From Acidobacteriota bacterium (GTDB taxonomy: Bacteria; Acidobacteriota; UBA6911; JACQTF01): DNA of 37,152 bases. How positions within the stretch are numbered: position 1 is the first letter of the stretch; the number at the start of each line of letters is the position of its first letter. The notes under the pieces are model-generated. The model was given only the letters and a program-made list of their open reading frames with translations, did no database searches and was not told the origin of the DNA. The DNA lies in contig JACQTF010000055.1 of NCBI GenBank assembly GCA_016210925.1, positions 1-37,152 on the forward strand. The letters are read 5' to 3'. Both the position numbers and the translations under genes were made by a program. Of the stretch, positions 8,488 to 16,904 are shown piece by piece.

Positions 8488-9216
8488 ATGGAACACGAGT
8501 TTTTCTTCGCACAAATCTTCAACAGATATCTCGCCCATCCCCTGCTGGGGCGCGAGATCCCGGACCACGTGATCATGGTCTTGTACGCGGCCGTATTCCT
8601 GATCGTTTTCTCTGCGGTCGTCAGTCGGAAATTCAGCGTGGACAAGCCCACCCGGATCCAGCAGCTGCTGGAGCTGGCGGTGGCGTTCGTGGTGGGCCTG
8701 ATGCGAGAGATCATCGGTCCCGGCGGCGAGCGCTTTTTCCCCCTGCTCGGGTCTCTGGGCCTGTTCATACTCGTCTGCAACCTGATGGGGCTGATTCCCG
8801 GCTTTCTCTCCCCCACCAGCAACATCAACGTGACCCTGGGACTGGCGCTGGTGGTCTTTGTGTACTACAACGCCCAGGGTGTGAAAGAACACGGCGTTCT
8901 CAAGTACCTCCGGCATTTCGCCGGGCCCTCGCTGCTGCTGGCGCCCCTGCTGTTCATCATTGAAATCATCAGCCATCTGGCGCGTCCCTTTTCTCTGTCG
9001 GTCCGGCTGTTCGGAAACATCCTCTCGGAGGAGCTCATCTTATCCATTATCAACGGCAAGCTATTCCCCTTCGTGGCCGCTTTGCCGGTCATGCTGCTGG
9101 CGCTGGTCGCTTCCACCATCCAGGCCTTTATCTTCATCACCCTGACCATGGTCTACCTGGCCGGCGCCGTGGAGCACGGCCCTGAGGCAGAAGCGGAACG
9201 CGGGCACGCCGGCTAG
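8488..9216 (+). CDS. atpB: F-type ATP synthase subunit a
   Basis: HLARPFSLSVRLFGNILSEELIL; C-terminal AFIFITLTMVYLAGAVEH. Confidence 0.95.
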   Translation: MEHEFFFAQIFNRYLAHPLLGREIPDHVIMVLYAAVFLIVFSAVVSRKFSVDKPTRIQQLLELAVAFVVGLMREIIGPGGERFFPLLGSLGLFILVCNLMGLIPGFLSPTSNINVTLGLALVVFVYYNAQGVKEHGVLKYLRHFAGPSLLLAPLLFIIEIISHLARPFSLSVRLFGNILSEELILSIINGKLFPFVAALPVMLLALVASTIQAFIFITLTMVYLAGAVEHGPEAEAERGHAG

Positions 9217-9276
9217 TTTTAGCTGCCATTTGCCCTAGGGGGCGCACCTCATGCATTGTGAGAAAGGAGCGGTGGA

Positions 9277-9594
9277 ATGAGAAAGGCAGGACTGACACTG
9301 TTGATGGGCTGGGCACTCCTGGTATTCGCAGCACCGGCTTTCGCCCAGGAGGAGCCCGCCGCCCCAGCGGGTGATGCCCGCTGGCTGATCATCACCTCGG
9401 GATTCGCCATGGCCTTTGCCGCCGGGATCTGCGGGCTTGCCCAGAGCAGGGCCCTGACGGCGGCCTGCGACGGAGTGGCCCGGAACCCCGGGGCTGCTGA
9501 TATCATCCGGGTCTTCCTCTTCCTGGGATTGGCGTTCATCGAGTTCCTGGCCTTGCTGACCTTTGTCGTGACCCTTATCTTGAAGTACGGGTAG
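9277..9594 (+). CDS. atpE: F-type ATP synthase subunit c with N-terminal signal-like extension
   Basis: GVARNPGAADIIRVFLFLGLAFIEFLALLTFVVTLIL; signal-like N-terminus ending AFAQEE. Confidence 0.9.
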   Translation: MRKAGLTLLMGWALLVFAAPAFAQEEPAAPAGDARWLIITSGFAMAFAAGICGLAQSRALTAACDGVARNPGAADIIRVFLFLGLAFIEFLALLTFVVTLILKYG

Positions 9595-9764
9595 GCTGGA
9601 CACTGTCGATAGGGCCAGGTGTTCGACCCTCTCATGGCCTCCAGATCTTAGGATAGGGCCGATCCTGGTGAGAGCCTCCGTCTCCCAGCAGGTGTATGCA
9701 ACCTTTGCGATCCCTATGCAACCTATCCTTTGAAGCCCATTTGTTTCCGGAGGTAGAGTGTGGC

Positions 9765-10385
9765 ATGAGAACTTTTCTGGTTGGCCTGTCGGTCTTGGTC
9801 GGCTTAGTCAGCCCGTCCAGGGCACAGGATAAAATAGTTCCCGAGGGCACGCGGGTAGTGGTCCGCCTCTTTGAGGTGCTCTCCAGCCGGAGCGCCGCGG
9901 TCGGCGATCGGTTCTTGGCCGAGGTGGCGGTGCCGGTTTCGATCAACGACGAAATCTTAATCCCCGTCAAGACGCTGATTGAGGGCGAAGTCACCCATGT
10001 GAGGCGCCCGGGCAGGATCAAGGGAAAAGCGGAGCTGGGCGTCAATTTCGATACGCTTCTTTTCCCCACCGGTGCGCGGCGACCCGCCTCCCTGGTCCTG
10101 GTGCAACTGGGCCAGGCCCAGGCGGAGAGGTTCGAGCAACAGAGCGAGACGATAGGAGGCGCCGGGAGCAAAGGCCAGGATGTCACCGTCATCGGCTCGA
10201 CCGCCGCGGGTGGCGCCACCATCGGAAGCATCGCCGACGGCAGCGGGAAAGGCGCGGCCGTCGGAGCGGGAGTGGGCGCCGCGGCCGGCGTGACCGGAGT
10301 GCTCCTGACTCGCGGCCGCGAGGTATTGCTCCCTCAGGGAACCATCTTGAGGTTGGAGTTCAAAAAGCACTTTGAGGTCCCCTGA
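9765..10385 (+). CDS. Secreted hypothetical protein with glycine-zipper-like region
   Basis: RBS ggagg upstream of ATG 9765; signal peptide MRTFLVGLSVLVGLVSPSRAQ; GAAVGAGVGAAAGVTGVLL. Confidence 0.7.
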   Translation: MRTFLVGLSVLVGLVSPSRAQDKIVPEGTRVVVRLFEVLSSRSAAVGDRFLAEVAVPVSINDEILIPVKTLIEGEVTHVRRPGRIKGKAELGVNFDTLLFPTGARRPASLVLVQLGQAQAERFEQQSETIGGAGSKGQDVTVIGSTAAGGATIGSIADGSGKGAAVGAGVGAAAGVTGVLLTRGREVLLPQGTILRLEFKKHFEVP

Positions 10386-10455
10386 ACCCGCAGCCCAGAC
10401 GGGAGCCTCCCCGCGGCCAGCGGCGGCCTCTGGAGACCGGGTTCCAACCAAGCCC

Positions 10456-10710
10456 ATGAGCAAGCATCGCATCACCAAGAACGGCGAAGAGTACATCTCC
10501 CACGTGCTCGCCAGGAAACATCTCGGTTTCTCTCGCAAGGAGCTCAACGACCTGGCACGGGACGGAAAGGTGGAAGCCATCACCCAGGAGATCGTACCCT
10601 CTCAAAGCCCTTTTCTCGCTACCGATCTGCTGCATTTGAAAACCCTGGAGCGCCACTTCTACAAACTGTCTGACCTGCAAAAGGCCCGGCAGTCCAAGAA
10701 GAAAAAGTAG
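10456..10710 (+). CDS. Small hypothetical protein
   Basis: MSKHRITKNGEEYISHVLARKHLGFSRKELNDLARDGKVEAIT...; Lys-rich C-terminus. Confidence 0.55.
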   Translation: MSKHRITKNGEEYISHVLARKHLGFSRKELNDLARDGKVEAITQEIVPSQSPFLATDLLHLKTLERHFYKLSDLQKARQSKKKK

Positions 10711-10893
10711 AACCCCGCAGCGGGACCACACCCCAGAATGCCGCAGAACTCTTCCCGGGTTCGCAAATGCGACGGATGGATTTTATCGTGGCGGGGCAAC
10801 CAACCGAGCCCAAAAAATCACTTGCGGTCAGATGCAACTCGTGATATTAACTTGTTCAGTTTCAGGGGGCATCCGTACAAGGGGAGGGCTTAC

Positions 10894-12189
10894 ATGATGA
10901 AAAGATTGAGCAGCCTTTTTCTAGTTTCGCTTCTCTTGCTCTTTGCCAGCGCTATCGCGCAGGGACAGGGACCGCCCGACGGCTTGCCGTCGGGTGCTCG
11001 GGTTCCAAACCGTTACATCGTCGTGGTTCAGGAGGGCGTGTCGCCCGAGTCCGTGGCGTTTTCCTACGGCGTCATACCCGCGGAGGTGTACACAAGCGCG
11101 CTCAATGGTTTCGCTGGTCCGGCCAATTTCGGACAGGTTGCTGCCCTGGCTGGCGACCCGCGCGTAAAATATATTGAGCCTGACCGCGTTGTCTCTCTTG
11201 TACCGCCCGCCGGTCCGCCGATCGTGCGGGCGCAACTGCATACCAACGATTTTGAAACCCTGACCACCGGCATCGATCGCGTGGACGCCGAACTCAATTC
11301 TAAAACCGACCTATCGGCGATCGGGATCGCCATCCTTGACACTGGCATTTGGCTTCAGCACTCAGACCTGAATGTAGCCGGCAATGTGACATTCGTGACA
11401 GGCACGAAGTCAGGCAATGACGACAATGGGCACGGGACACACGTGGCGGGAATCGCCGCAGCCAAGACCGGGGATAACCGCGGCGTGCGAGGCGTAGCGC
11501 CCAACGCTCGGCTGTATGCGGTAAAGGTGTTGAACAAAAATGGATCCGGCTTTCTTTCCTGGGTCATTGCCGGAGTGGACTGGGTCACCAAGAATGCAGC
11601 CGACAAGAGAATCCACGTAGCCAATATGAGCCTGGGCTTTGAAGGGACTAGCACCGCCCTAGACGACTCCATTCACAAGATGGTGACCACTGCCAACGTG
11701 GCCACGGCTGTAGCAGCGGGCAATAGCGGCAAAAATGCATCCACTTTCAGTCCTGCCAATCATCCTGATGTCATCACCGTTTCAGCCATGGGTGACTCCG
11801 ACGGTAAGTGCGGGGCGCGAGGAGGGGCAACGAGCGACGGTCCGGATGATACGTTTGCCACTTTCAGCAATTTCGGGGCGGTGATTGAGTTAGCAGCGCC
11901 GGGCGTAGACATCCTGTCCACCTGGAAGGGGGACAGGAACAATCCAGGCGGGCTTTACGCGACCGCCTCAGGGACCAGCATGTCTTCTCCCCATGGAGCG
12001 GGGGGCGCCGCTCAATACATCGCCAGCAACCCGGGAGCCAGTCCATCGGCAGTGAGAACGGCGCTGATTGAGAGGGGAACCCCGCAAGATCAGGCCTGCG
12101 GAATAGATGCAACAGGACGCGAACGGGGCGGTTTCACGGGCGATAAGGACAGCACGGCGGAACCCCTGCTGGATGCGGCGTCGCTCTGA
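10894..12189 (+). CDS. Secreted subtilisin-like serine protease (S8) with I9-type propeptide
   Basis: Signal peptide; catalytic blocks AILDTGIW, GHGTHVAGIAA, ASGTSMSSPHGAGG. Confidence 0.93.
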   Translation: MMKRLSSLFLVSLLLLFASAIAQGQGPPDGLPSGARVPNRYIVVVQEGVSPESVAFSYGVIPAEVYTSALNGFAGPANFGQVAALAGDPRVKYIEPDRVVSLVPPAGPPIVRAQLHTNDFETLTTGIDRVDAELNSKTDLSAIGIAILDTGIWLQHSDLNVAGNVTFVTGTKSGNDDNGHGTHVAGIAAAKTGDNRGVRGVAPNARLYAVKVLNKNGSGFLSWVIAGVDWVTKNAADKRIHVANMSLGFEGTSTALDDSIHKMVTTANVATAVAAGNSGKNASTFSPANHPDVITVSAMGDSDGKCGARGGATSDGPDDTFATFSNFGAVIELAAPGVDILSTWKGDRNNPGGLYATASGTSMSSPHGAGGAAQYIASNPGASPSAVRTALIERGTPQDQACGIDATGRERGGFTGDKDSTAEPLLDAASL

Positions 12190-12631
12190 CGTAGTCCTCA
12201 GACCATGTAGAGATGTTGATCTGCCCCAACTGCTCCGGCCGCATGCGGATTATTTCCTTCCCGATGACCCGGCCGTGATCCAGAGCATCCTCACCCATTT
12301 GGGCCTGTGGCACGTGCCCCCGCGCAAAAGGGGGCCGCCATCCCCCTCCGAGATCACCTTCGATGACAGTGTCGCCGACGAGCCCGCCGCCTACGACTAA
12401 ACGACTCAAACGCCCGAAACGCCTCCGGCGCCGCCCCGCCTCGGGTACGGGTCTGTTTACCGCCAGCCCGAGCAAGAGACCGCGGCGCCAAAAAGGGGCA
12501 GCCCGGGCGGTCCGTCTCTCATTTCGGTAGTTCTCGGTAGTTTTTGGTGGTTCTCCCTCCCGGAATTTGATAGGCTCCTCCCCGGGGTCGAAAAGGGATT
12601 TCCTATCTCTCAATCCCGCAAGGGGCTGGAA

Positions 12632-13045
12632 ATGGACCCCAATTTCCCCTTGTTGCGGACCCGTCTTCGTCTTGCTTATGAGGCCAAGGGGATGTTTGAA
12701 GAGGCCATCGCGGAGCTTCAAAGAGCCGTCAGCCTGAGGGGCGAGAATGCACACACCATGGCGCTCCTCGCGCACGGTTATGCGGCGGCGGGGCGCAAAG
12801 AAGAAGCCCATAAGGTTCTTGAGCAGATCAGGGAGCTGTCCCAGCGCCGCTACGTCTCTGCCTATGGCATTTCCACCGTTTACGCCGGGCTGGGGGAAAC
12901 CGATCTGGCTCTCGAGTGGCTGGAAAAAGCTTGTGAGGACCGCGACAGTTGGTTATTCCTGATGAGGGTGGACCCTCATCTGCAAGGGCTGCGTGCAGAT
13001 CTCAGGTTCACGGAGCTGGTGCGCCGCATCGGTCTTCAACCGTGA
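12632..13045 (+). pseudogene. C-terminal fragment of a TPR protein
   Basis: YEAKGMFEEAIAELQRAVSL...VYAGLGETDLALEWLEKACEDRDSWL...RFTELVRRIGL; typical tail of a larger TPR protein, no N-terminal domain visible. Confidence 0.55.
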
Positions 13046-13086
13046 GGTAAAAGGAAGAGCGGAGGTCCCCATCGAGGAGGGTAGCC

Positions 13087-13869
13087 ATGCGAACGATAAG
13101 AGCCTTTCTGCCGGTGTTATTGGTGTGGCTGCTATGGCTGGCTGCTCCAGTGTGCGCCCAGATTGCGGGGTTCACAGGCGCTGATGACGACGGAGACGGG
13201 TTGCCAGACGATTTTGAGCAGGCCATTCTCCAAAAATTCCAGCCCATCTGGAAATTGAGCGCCGTGGATTGCGACGTTCTACCAGCAGAATTCGAACCAT
13301 ACCTATTGACACCCACAGTCCGCGATCGGAACGGAACGATCTACGGTCAGGTTTTCTTTCGAGGGTCAAGTTCGTCTGGGTTTTTTGTCGAGGCACATTT
13401 CTACGATCTCTGGGCGGCGGACTGTGGCTTCCTAAATAGCCACCCGCTCGATGCAGAGCACGTTTCGGCCTTGATCCGAGCTACCGATTCTTCACAACCC
13501 CTTTCGGAATGGCGAGCCACCCATTGGTACTTCGCTGCCCATGAGGGAACTCCCTGCGAGTCCAGCAAAACTGTGTCTGCCGGTGACCTAAATGCCGAGG
13601 ACAATGGAGCCACAGTCTGGGTCTCGTGGGGAAAACATGCGGCCTTCTCCCAGCGGCGGGCCTGCAATACCAGAGGGGGCTGCGGGCAAGACCGCTGCGA
13701 CGATCCCATCCTCACACATACCGTCATCCCGGTCAATCTAGGGGAGCCGAATGCGCCCTTAAACGGCGCAGTGTGGACGTCTTCGGATCAGTGGCCGTTA
13801 TTAGAAAAGATGGATACGGATTTCTCGGATAAATTGCTTGACCCAGGGAAAGGGCCGTCTCGCCGCTGA
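13087..13869 (+). CDS. Secreted hypothetical protein with DxDxDG-like calcium motif
   Basis: RBS gaggagg before ATG; signal peptide ending VCAQ; DDDGDGLPDDFEQ; FFVEAHFYDLWAADCGF...DAEHVSALI. Confidence 0.7.
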   Translation: MRTIRAFLPVLLVWLLWLAAPVCAQIAGFTGADDDGDGLPDDFEQAILQKFQPIWKLSAVDCDVLPAEFEPYLLTPTVRDRNGTIYGQVFFRGSSSSGFFVEAHFYDLWAADCGFLNSHPLDAEHVSALIRATDSSQPLSEWRATHWYFAAHEGTPCESSKTVSAGDLNAEDNGATVWVSWGKHAAFSQRRACNTRGGCGQDRCDDPILTHTVIPVNLGEPNAPLNGAVWTSSDQWPLLEKMDTDFSDKLLDPGKGPSRR

Positions 13870-13963
13870 CTTTCCGTTGTCAGCGGGACGCCCAGCTTTC
13901 CGACACCGCGCAAGCTGAACTTTTTTCAAACTCGTCAAGAGGGTACTGACGTCGTCTTCACTA

Positions 13964-14019
13964 CCGAAACCGAAAGTGTGAGAACGGTCATTGAAGATGC
14001 CTTCAGGCGGGCTGGTGAT
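13964..14019. repeat. 56-bp exact repeat, copy 1
   Basis: ccgaaaccgaaagtgtgagaacggtcattgaagatgccttcaggcgggctggtgat, identical to 22483-22538. Confidence 0.95.
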
Positions 14020-14038
14020 AAGGACACTGAATCAAAGC

Positions 14039-14942
14039 TCATCTACGCCAGGCATATCCAGACTGCCAGAAGCTTATATTCCACCTGAGGGCACAATCGC
14101 TGCCAGAGGCGTGACGCAACAGGGGAAGGGGCTGACCAGTCAGGAACGACGAGGGCAAAATGCCATAATCGGACATCCCGGTGTTTGGGTTGCCATCGTC
14201 CGTCCCCGGGAAGCCGCAGACCTCGTCGAAGCCGTGTTGGTTTTCGATGATGTGGCTGAAGGCCCGCATCCGCCCTGGGTCCTCGAACAGTCCGGGGGGA
14301 AGAAGATCCGGAAAATGCTCGGAGACGAAAAGGGGGTTGAACGGATCGTTCTCGGCGAGTTCCTGTATTCGAGCTGCGGGGGGCGCCCGCCGGGCCAGCT
14401 TGAAGAACACGGATTGCATGCCTGCGAGCACGATCTCCGGCGCCTGCGTCCGGCCCGTGTGCATGACGGTAATCATGTCGACTTCAAGGCTGTCGAGCGC
14501 CACAGATCCCAGGGAAAACACCCTTGACCCGTTCGGCGGGAGAACGCCGAGGTTCAGCACCCTGTCTCCGTTCTCGCCCAGGTCCAGGCCGGCGCTGCTA
14601 GCAGCGCCAGGCCCGGTGCTCCAGCAGCCACACTTCATGGGCCGACCCCGGAGGAAGCGGATCGAGGCCCTCGACCGTCACACGGACCTCGCCGGAGACA
14701 AAGTTCAGCCTGGCTGTGCCGGTGGCTGTCGTGAAGCGCTGGGACAGGCCCTTCACGTAACCCAGGCGGATCGGTGTATTGGTACGAGGATCAGAGGTGC
14801 CAGCGGGGCCGCTGCGCGCGCCGGAACTTCGCAGCGGTCCCGTGTCTCCGGCCCTTATTCGGTGATCGATCCAGACAACGATCCCGATCGCGGAGATCAC
14901 AGCAATCAGGATGAGCCACCGTCTCAAAGGGAATCTGAGCGA
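14039..14942 (-). pseudogene. Membrane-anchored protein with RskA-like extracellular domain, split by a 1-nt frameshift
   Basis: Frame 1 MSLRFPLRRWLILIAVISAIGIVVW...GSAHEVWLLEHR; continues in another frame as PGAASSAGLDLGENGDRVLNLGVLPPNGSRVFSLG. Confidence 0.55.
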
Positions 14943-15208
14943 CATGACGCGATCACCTGTCTGTGGCATAGGAAACCTCCCGGGGCGAGAAGTGAGCCAT
15001 AGTAAGAGGAAGCTCCTCTGAGGCCGCCCGTCAACTATGCCGGCGGCTCAACCTGCCTGAACGCATGCGAGGGTGTCGGACAGTATCGGCCCGCACGCTT
15101 GCGCAATCAAGCGAGAATCCACCCGAAACACCCTCCGTTGCTCGATCTACGAAGAACGGTGCAGCCGCGGATTTCCGTCGAGGAACATCGAAATTTGGAG
15201 CCATCCCG

Positions 15209-15373
15209 GGAGCGAGCCGCCAGACGGTGGGCAACCACGTGGAGCACATCTACCAGAAGCTGGGCGTCGAGACGCGCACGGCGGCCGCCGCGGTGGCCTT
15301 TGGCGCCGCAGACCTGGCTAATCCGCGTGTGGCTGACCGCGAAAGTAGCCCGTTAGAAACACCCCTGTGCTGA
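15209..15373 (+). pseudogene. Remnant of a LuxR-type HTH domain
   Basis: GASRQTVGNHVEHIYQKLGVETRTAAAAVA matches the LuxR-HTH helix pattern (TVGNHIEHIYxKIGVxTRAxA); no upstream domain in frame. Confidence 0.5.
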
Positions 15374-15434
15374 TCAGCCACGCGTCAGGGCCAACGCTTC
15401 ACGACGTTTGATTCGCCCAACCGGTCTGTAGTAC

Positions 15435-15632
15435 GAGTGTCCTGCTTTTTCAGGGTGCCCCTTATCCTGGGGGAAAAAGGGAAGCAGGTTGCAAGCCTGC
15501 GCGGTCGCGCCACTGTAGCCGGCGAGCCGCCTCCGACGGTGCTCACACAGCATCACCACTCGGGCATCACGCCTGGGGAAGGAACGGAGGAGGGTGATGA
15601 CCCGGGAGCCAGGAAACCTGCCCTGAAAAGAA
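15435..15632 (+). ncRNA. Cobalamin riboswitch
   Basis: GGGAAgcaGGTtGCAAgcCTGCgCGGTCGCGCCACTGTagCCGGcGAGCC ... CACCACTcGG ... GGAGCCAGGAAACCTGCC; canonical B12 element blocks in order. Confidence 0.92.
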
Positions 15633-15663
15633 TGTGTCCGAAGCTTCTCGCGTCAAGGAGCTG

Positions 15664-15828
15664 ATGATGTGCACACCTCGCCGCTCGAATAATTCCCCAG
15701 TTCCAGCCCATCCAAACAGGTCTCGACTTTGGCGCACGGCAGTGGCCTCTCCGACGAAGGCAGGCGAGCCAGTCGACGATGAAGCCGGAAGCCGTGATCC
15801 CGAGTCCATTGTCCGCGTCGCGTCATGA
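15664..15828 (+). CDS. Small ORF (54 codons) between riboswitch and DUF71 gene
   Basis: AAGGAG at 15655-15660, tandem ATG at 15664/15667; TGA overlaps the next ATG (ATGA). Confidence 0.35.
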   Translation: MMCTPRRSNNSPVPAHPNRSRLWRTAVASPTKAGEPVDDEAGSRDPESIVRVAS

Positions 15829-16544
15829 AACTTCCGATCGTGATGTCCTGGAGCGGCGGGAAGGACAGCGCAGTCGCGCTGTACGAACTGCTCAACACGA
15901 ACGCGTACGACATGGTCGCCCTGCTGACCACCGTCTCCGAGGAGTACCGGCGCATCAGCCATCACGGCGTCCGCGAGGTCTTGCTCGAGCAGCAGGCTGA
16001 CGCGATTGGCATCCCGCTCGACAAGGTGTATCTCCCGTCGAACAGTGGCCACCCCTGCCGTAACGATGTCTACGAGCAGATCATGGGCGACGTCATGGCG
16101 CGGTACAAAGCCTGTGGCGTGGAGACGGTGGGCTTCGGGGACCTCTTTCTCGAGGACTTGCGAGCCTATCGCGAACGGAATTTGGCGAAGGCCGGGATGC
16201 GGGGCGTGTTTCCGATCTGGAAGCGGGACACGACGAAGCTGGCGCGCGAGGTCATCGCCATGGGCTTCAAGAGCTATCTCTCATGCGTCGAGGGGAAAGT
16301 GGGACCGGGCTTCGCGGGCAGGCCGTACGACGAGGAGCTGCTCGCCTCGCTCCCCGCGGGCATTGACCCCTGCGGCGAATACGGGGAGTTTCATACGTTC
16401 GTCTACGACGGCCCGGTCTTCAAGCGGCCGGTGCCTGTCATGGTGGGTAAGATCGTCATCAGGGACGGCCGGTATTACGCGGACCTCATCCCTGCCGCGA
16501 TGGACGTGCCAGCCGCCTGCGACGCAGACATGCCCCCCGTGTGA
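15825..16544 (+). CDS. DUF71/COG2102 PP-loop ATPase (diphthine-ammonia ligase-like; probable B12-associated subgroup)
   Basis: N-terminal MSWSGGKDSAVALYEL PP-loop; GVEGKVGPGFAG...DPCGEYGEFHTFVYDGP motif; preceded by a cobalamin riboswitch. Confidence 0.9.
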   Translation: MKLPIVMSWSGGKDSAVALYELLNTNAYDMVALLTTVSEEYRRISHHGVREVLLEQQADAIGIPLDKVYLPSNSGHPCRNDVYEQIMGDVMARYKACGVETVGFGDLFLEDLRAYRERNLAKAGMRGVFPIWKRDTTKLAREVIAMGFKSYLSCVEGKVGPGFAGRPYDEELLASLPAGIDPCGEYGEFHTFVYDGPVFKRPVPVMVGKIVIRDGRYYADLIPAAMDVPAACDADMPPV

Positions 16545-16904
16545 GCCCGAGCACAGTCCCGTTGCACAAGGAGGCGAAAATTCGCGGTCTGGTTACAATT
16601 TTGCGTTTTCGCTAAGTACAGCATTTCGGAATTACGGTGACGTATTTTTCATGCCTCATGCGGCCGGCCGTACCGGCTCCGCAGCCGTCGCGAGTTTGGT
16701 GAGGAGCTGATGCAAGTCGGCGCGGGTAAACGTCCAGTGACCAGCATTCAAGCGCGGCAGCAACGAGGCGCCTTGCACGACGCCGCGCGACCACACGAGC
16801 CAGCAAACGGAACGGGCGATTCGCTCCTTCATTCGAAACTGTAAGGGGTCGAAGAAGTGGAGAAGTTGGTGAAAACTGCGATCTCGCCAGCGTCTCAGAA
16901 ACGC

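Noticed and set aside
9277-9594. Na+-translocating c-ring
   Set aside because: The Gln and Glu positions fit but the S/T-T ligands after Glu are replaced by F-L, so the Na+ motif is incomplete
16612-16904. Minus-strand ORF beyond the GH17-GT2 remnant
   Set aside because: No recognisable domain; Arg/Ala-rich composition looks like off-frame translation
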